Below are positions 3,951-5,674 of a stretch of DNA of 5,674 nucleotides, one piece after another. Every line of letters starts with the position of its first letter. Within the stretch, counting starts at the first letter, position 1. This DNA comes from CAYVKM01 sp964452045 (GTDB taxonomy: Bacteria; Calditrichota; Calditrichia; RBG-13-44-9). Under the pieces are notes generated by a model. The model did not search any database, had not been told where the DNA came from, and saw only the letters and a program-made list of their open reading frames with translations. The position numbers and the translations under genes were made by a program. The stretch covers positions 1-5,674 of the forward strand of contig CAYVKM010000144.1 of NCBI GenBank assembly GCA_964452045.1, written 5' to 3'.

Positions 3951-5516
3951 CTATTTCATCAACACCATTTTTCTTGTCTCAACATGGGATTCTGCCTGTA
4001 ACCTGTACAGATACACGCCACTGGCAAGATTAGTCCCATCCCACTCGTAGTTATAGTTGCCTGCAGCTAGTTTTTCTGATACCAATGTTGCCACTTCCTC
4101 TCCAAGGATGTTGTAGACCTTCAATGCCACTTTACTGGTTTTTGGTAAATCAAACTCAATCGTAGTAATTGGATTGAATGGATTTGGGTAGTTCTGAGAG
4201 AGGAAGTATGATTTTAATTCTTTATTAACTGTAAAATCAATATTTACCAAAATACAAGAACTTTCCATCCCAAAAGACGATGAACCTGGACCTCCGTAAA
4301 CCCCCATATCATTCCTTATAGTACCCAAAGCTGGCCAAATTGCAAAACCTAGACTGTCGGGATCTTCAGGGTCATTATATAAACTCTCTGGATTACCAGA
4401 ATCTATACAAGGAGAGGGAAATACAACGTTTAAGCATGTTGGGGCGTTGTAAAAAATTGGATTATAATCAATATTTCCTGTCCCAGTAAAACCATCCTCT
4501 ACATTACAATATGTAACGGTGGCTTGACCCGCAATCTGATTTGACTCATTAAACCAAAGGATAGAGTTCATAATTGATAAGGATCCGCCATCAATTCTTA
4601 ATCCTTCAATATTATTATATGCAATCGTACAATTTACTAATTCAACGGATCCAGATCCAATGCACAGTCCCCCACCACCCCTGCTTCCAGAACTACCGAG
4701 CCCTGAATGAGTCTCTGTTGATGAATTTTCAGAAAGAATGCAATTCATAATAGTAGAATTTCCTGATATATATATTGCTCCTCCTCGGCTCGTGCTTGTA
4801 GCATAAATGCCACCCGAATTAGCATGACTTGTATTTACCTTAAAAATGCAGTTATTAATGATTGATGTTACATTTAGAAAAACTGCCCCACCTGTACCCG
4901 AGCTATTGGTTGAGGAGGAATACACAAGATTATTATTAAATATGCATTTCGTAATAAAAGCAAAATTGGCAGTATAAATAGCACCGCCTCTGGAACTACC
5001 TGAACCTGTGGCTGTATTAGAAGTAAATAGACATTCTGAAATTGAAAGTGAATCAGCATTTATAGCCCCTCCACTTACAGCTGAATTGTTACTAAAATGG
5101 CAGTGAGTTATTAATGGTGTACTATCCAAAATTCGTATTGCACTATTATTTGCATACTTAATGTGGCAGTATGTTAGTTCTGATCCCGGAAGGCTGGTAT
5201 TAAAGAAGATCCCACCCCAACTAGACACAGTATCAATTCTTGAAAAAACAATTGAATCTTGAGGTGTCCCGACTGCTGTTAAAATTCCTGCCACTTCAAT
5301 TCTATAATTACCTAAAACCAAAACTTCTACCCCAGGTTCAATTACAACACTGGCTATCAATAGATCTCCGACCACACAATATGGTGATCCAGAAGTTGAC
5401 CAATTTTGACTAACAATTGTGCCAGATACAAATGTGGAATCTGCAAGTAAAGAATTGAAAGAAATCAATATTATTAGTAAAAAGAAGAGAATTGATAGTA
5501 AATCCTTTTTTTTCAT
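3951..5516 (-). CDS. Secreted right-handed parallel beta-helix protein with T9SS type-A sorting domain
   Basis: The start is the ATG at 5516, 4 nt after GGAGGT; the in-frame TTG at 5528 lies next to the Shine-Dalgarno site and is not used. The protein has 521 residues. Residues 1-25 form a signal peptide (KKK, hydrophobic core, cut near LLA|DS). Residues ~30-110 carry the 'IEPGVEVLVLGNYRIEVAG' lead-in with 'WGGIFF'. Residues ~110-345 are beta-helix coils of the type 'I.NC.F..N...GGAIY', repeated many times. Residues ~348-411 match the closing segment with 'NPIFYN', 'SPCIDSGNP' and 'DMGVYGGPG'. Residues ~436-521 form a FlgD-like Ig-fold sorting domain ('QNYPNPFNP', 'VYNILGEEV', 'SGVYLYRL', 'KMVLMK'). 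It should be exported by Sec, carried over the outer membrane by T9SS and released or anchored at the surface. No catalytic residues of a polysaccharide lyase can be picked out, so the ligand is unknown. Its DNA is AT-richer than the operon, and it converges on the tRNAs. Confidence 0.93.
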   Translation of the reverse strand: MKKKDLLSILFFLLIILISFNSLLADSTFVSGTIVSQNWSTSGSPYCVVGDLLIASVVIEPGVEVLVLGNYRIEVAGILTAVGTPQDSIVFSRIDTVSSWGGIFFNTSLPGSELTYCHIKYANNSAIRILDSTPLITHCHFSNNSAVSGGAINADSLSISECLFTSNTATGSGSSRGGAIYTANFAFITKCIFNNNLVYSSSTNSSGTGGAVFLNVTSIINNCIFKVNTSHANSGGIYATSTSRGGAIYISGNSTIMNCILSENSSTETHSGLGSSGSRGGGGLCIGSGSVELVNCTIAYNNIEGLRIDGGSLSIMNSILWFNESNQIAGQATVTYCNVEDGFTGTGNIDYNPIFYNAPTCLNVVFPSPCIDSGNPESLYNDPEDPDSLGFAIWPALGTIRNDMGVYGGPGSSSFGMESSCILVNIDFTVNKELKSYFLSQNYPNPFNPITTIEFDLPKTSKVALKVYNILGEEVATLVSEKLAAGNYNYEWDGTNLASGVYLYRLQAESHVETRKMVLMK

Positions 5517-5520
5517 AATT

Positions 5521-5526
5521 ACCTCC
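5521..5526 (-). promoter_or_regulatory. Strong ribosome binding site for the beta-helix gene
   Basis: On the minus strand GGAGGT stands 4 nt before the ATG at 5516. It decides this start over the TTG at 5528, which would put the Shine-Dalgarno sequence inside the coding region. Confidence 0.85.
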
Positions 5527-5547
5527 AATTCAAATTATTGGTTGCTT

Positions 5548-5577
5548 ATTATATATTTAAAAGAATTACTATTGTAA
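5548..5577 (-). promoter_or_regulatory. Candidate promoter of the beta-helix gene
   Basis: On the minus strand a perfect TATAAT (5553-5548) is preceded, after 18 nt, by TTACAA (5577-5572), a poor -35 match. A start near 5541 would give a leader of about 25 nt containing the Shine-Dalgarno site. The region is very AT-rich, so a chance TATAAT is quite possible. The Bacteroidetes-type TAnnTTTG motif was not found. Confidence 0.3.
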
Positions 5578-5674
5578 TAACGGGGTATATTGAATCTTAA
5601 AAATTGAAACAACGAAATGAATACAAAATATTTCAAGTTTGTTGTTACGATCGAATTTAATTAATTAAAAATAA

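Noticed and set aside
4874..5059. Minus-strand ORF of 61 codons in another frame within the beta-helix gene
   Set aside because: It lies wholly inside the beta-helix coding region and has no start signal or domain.
5656..5669. 14-bp palindrome TTTAATTAATTAAA as an operator
   Set aside because: It consists only of A and T in very AT-rich DNA at the window edge, so chance is a sufficient explanation.

Overview
The window reads as bacterial chromosome from a member or relative of the Fibrobacteres-Chlorobi-Bacteroidetes superphylum, most likely a Calditrichota / KSB1 / Ignavibacteria-type lineage. The best clue is the secreted protein on the minus strand. It ends in a type-A type IX secretion (T9SS) sorting domain of the 'QNYPNPFNP ... 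SGVYLYRL ... KKM' style common in those groups. The PATAN (DUF4388) signalling proteins and the small stand-alone GIY-YIG nuclease also fit. The phylum call is inference.

Layout. (1) Positions 1-3087, plus strand: three tightly spaced genes (15-nt and 3-nt gaps) that form an operon. The first is open at the left edge and combines a receiver-like segment, a PATAN/DUF4388 domain, a winged-helix-like segment and a P-loop small-GTPase-like domain. The second has a receiver domain without its phospho-acceptor Asp, then PATAN/DUF4388, a winged-helix-like segment and an acidic tail. The third is a 170-aa protein whose strand/helix pattern resembles a small GTPase without a P-loop. Together they look like a scaffold or switch module of degenerate signalling domains, possibly linked to MglA-type polarity or motility signalling; the output is unknown.

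(2) Positions 3088-3592: a tRNA-Leu(UAG) locus with a small insertion. The first ~31 nt of the tRNA occur twice, exactly 400 bp apart. Between the copies lie GC-rich hairpins and an AT-rich GIY-YIG nuclease gene that ends 5 nt before the intact tRNA. This looks like a minimal GIY-YIG mobile element that entered a tRNA gene and left one copy whole. It is the most interesting feature here.

(3) Positions 3593-3950: tRNA-Arg(UCG), AT-rich hairpin repeats placed at the same distance behind both tRNAs, and a short tRNA D-arm-like relic. The tRNAs and the last gene converge here.

(4) Positions 3951-5516, minus strand: a secreted right-handed parallel beta-helix protein with a signal peptide and a T9SS C-terminal sorting domain. 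Its strong ribosome binding site and AT-rich upstream region reach the right edge of the window.
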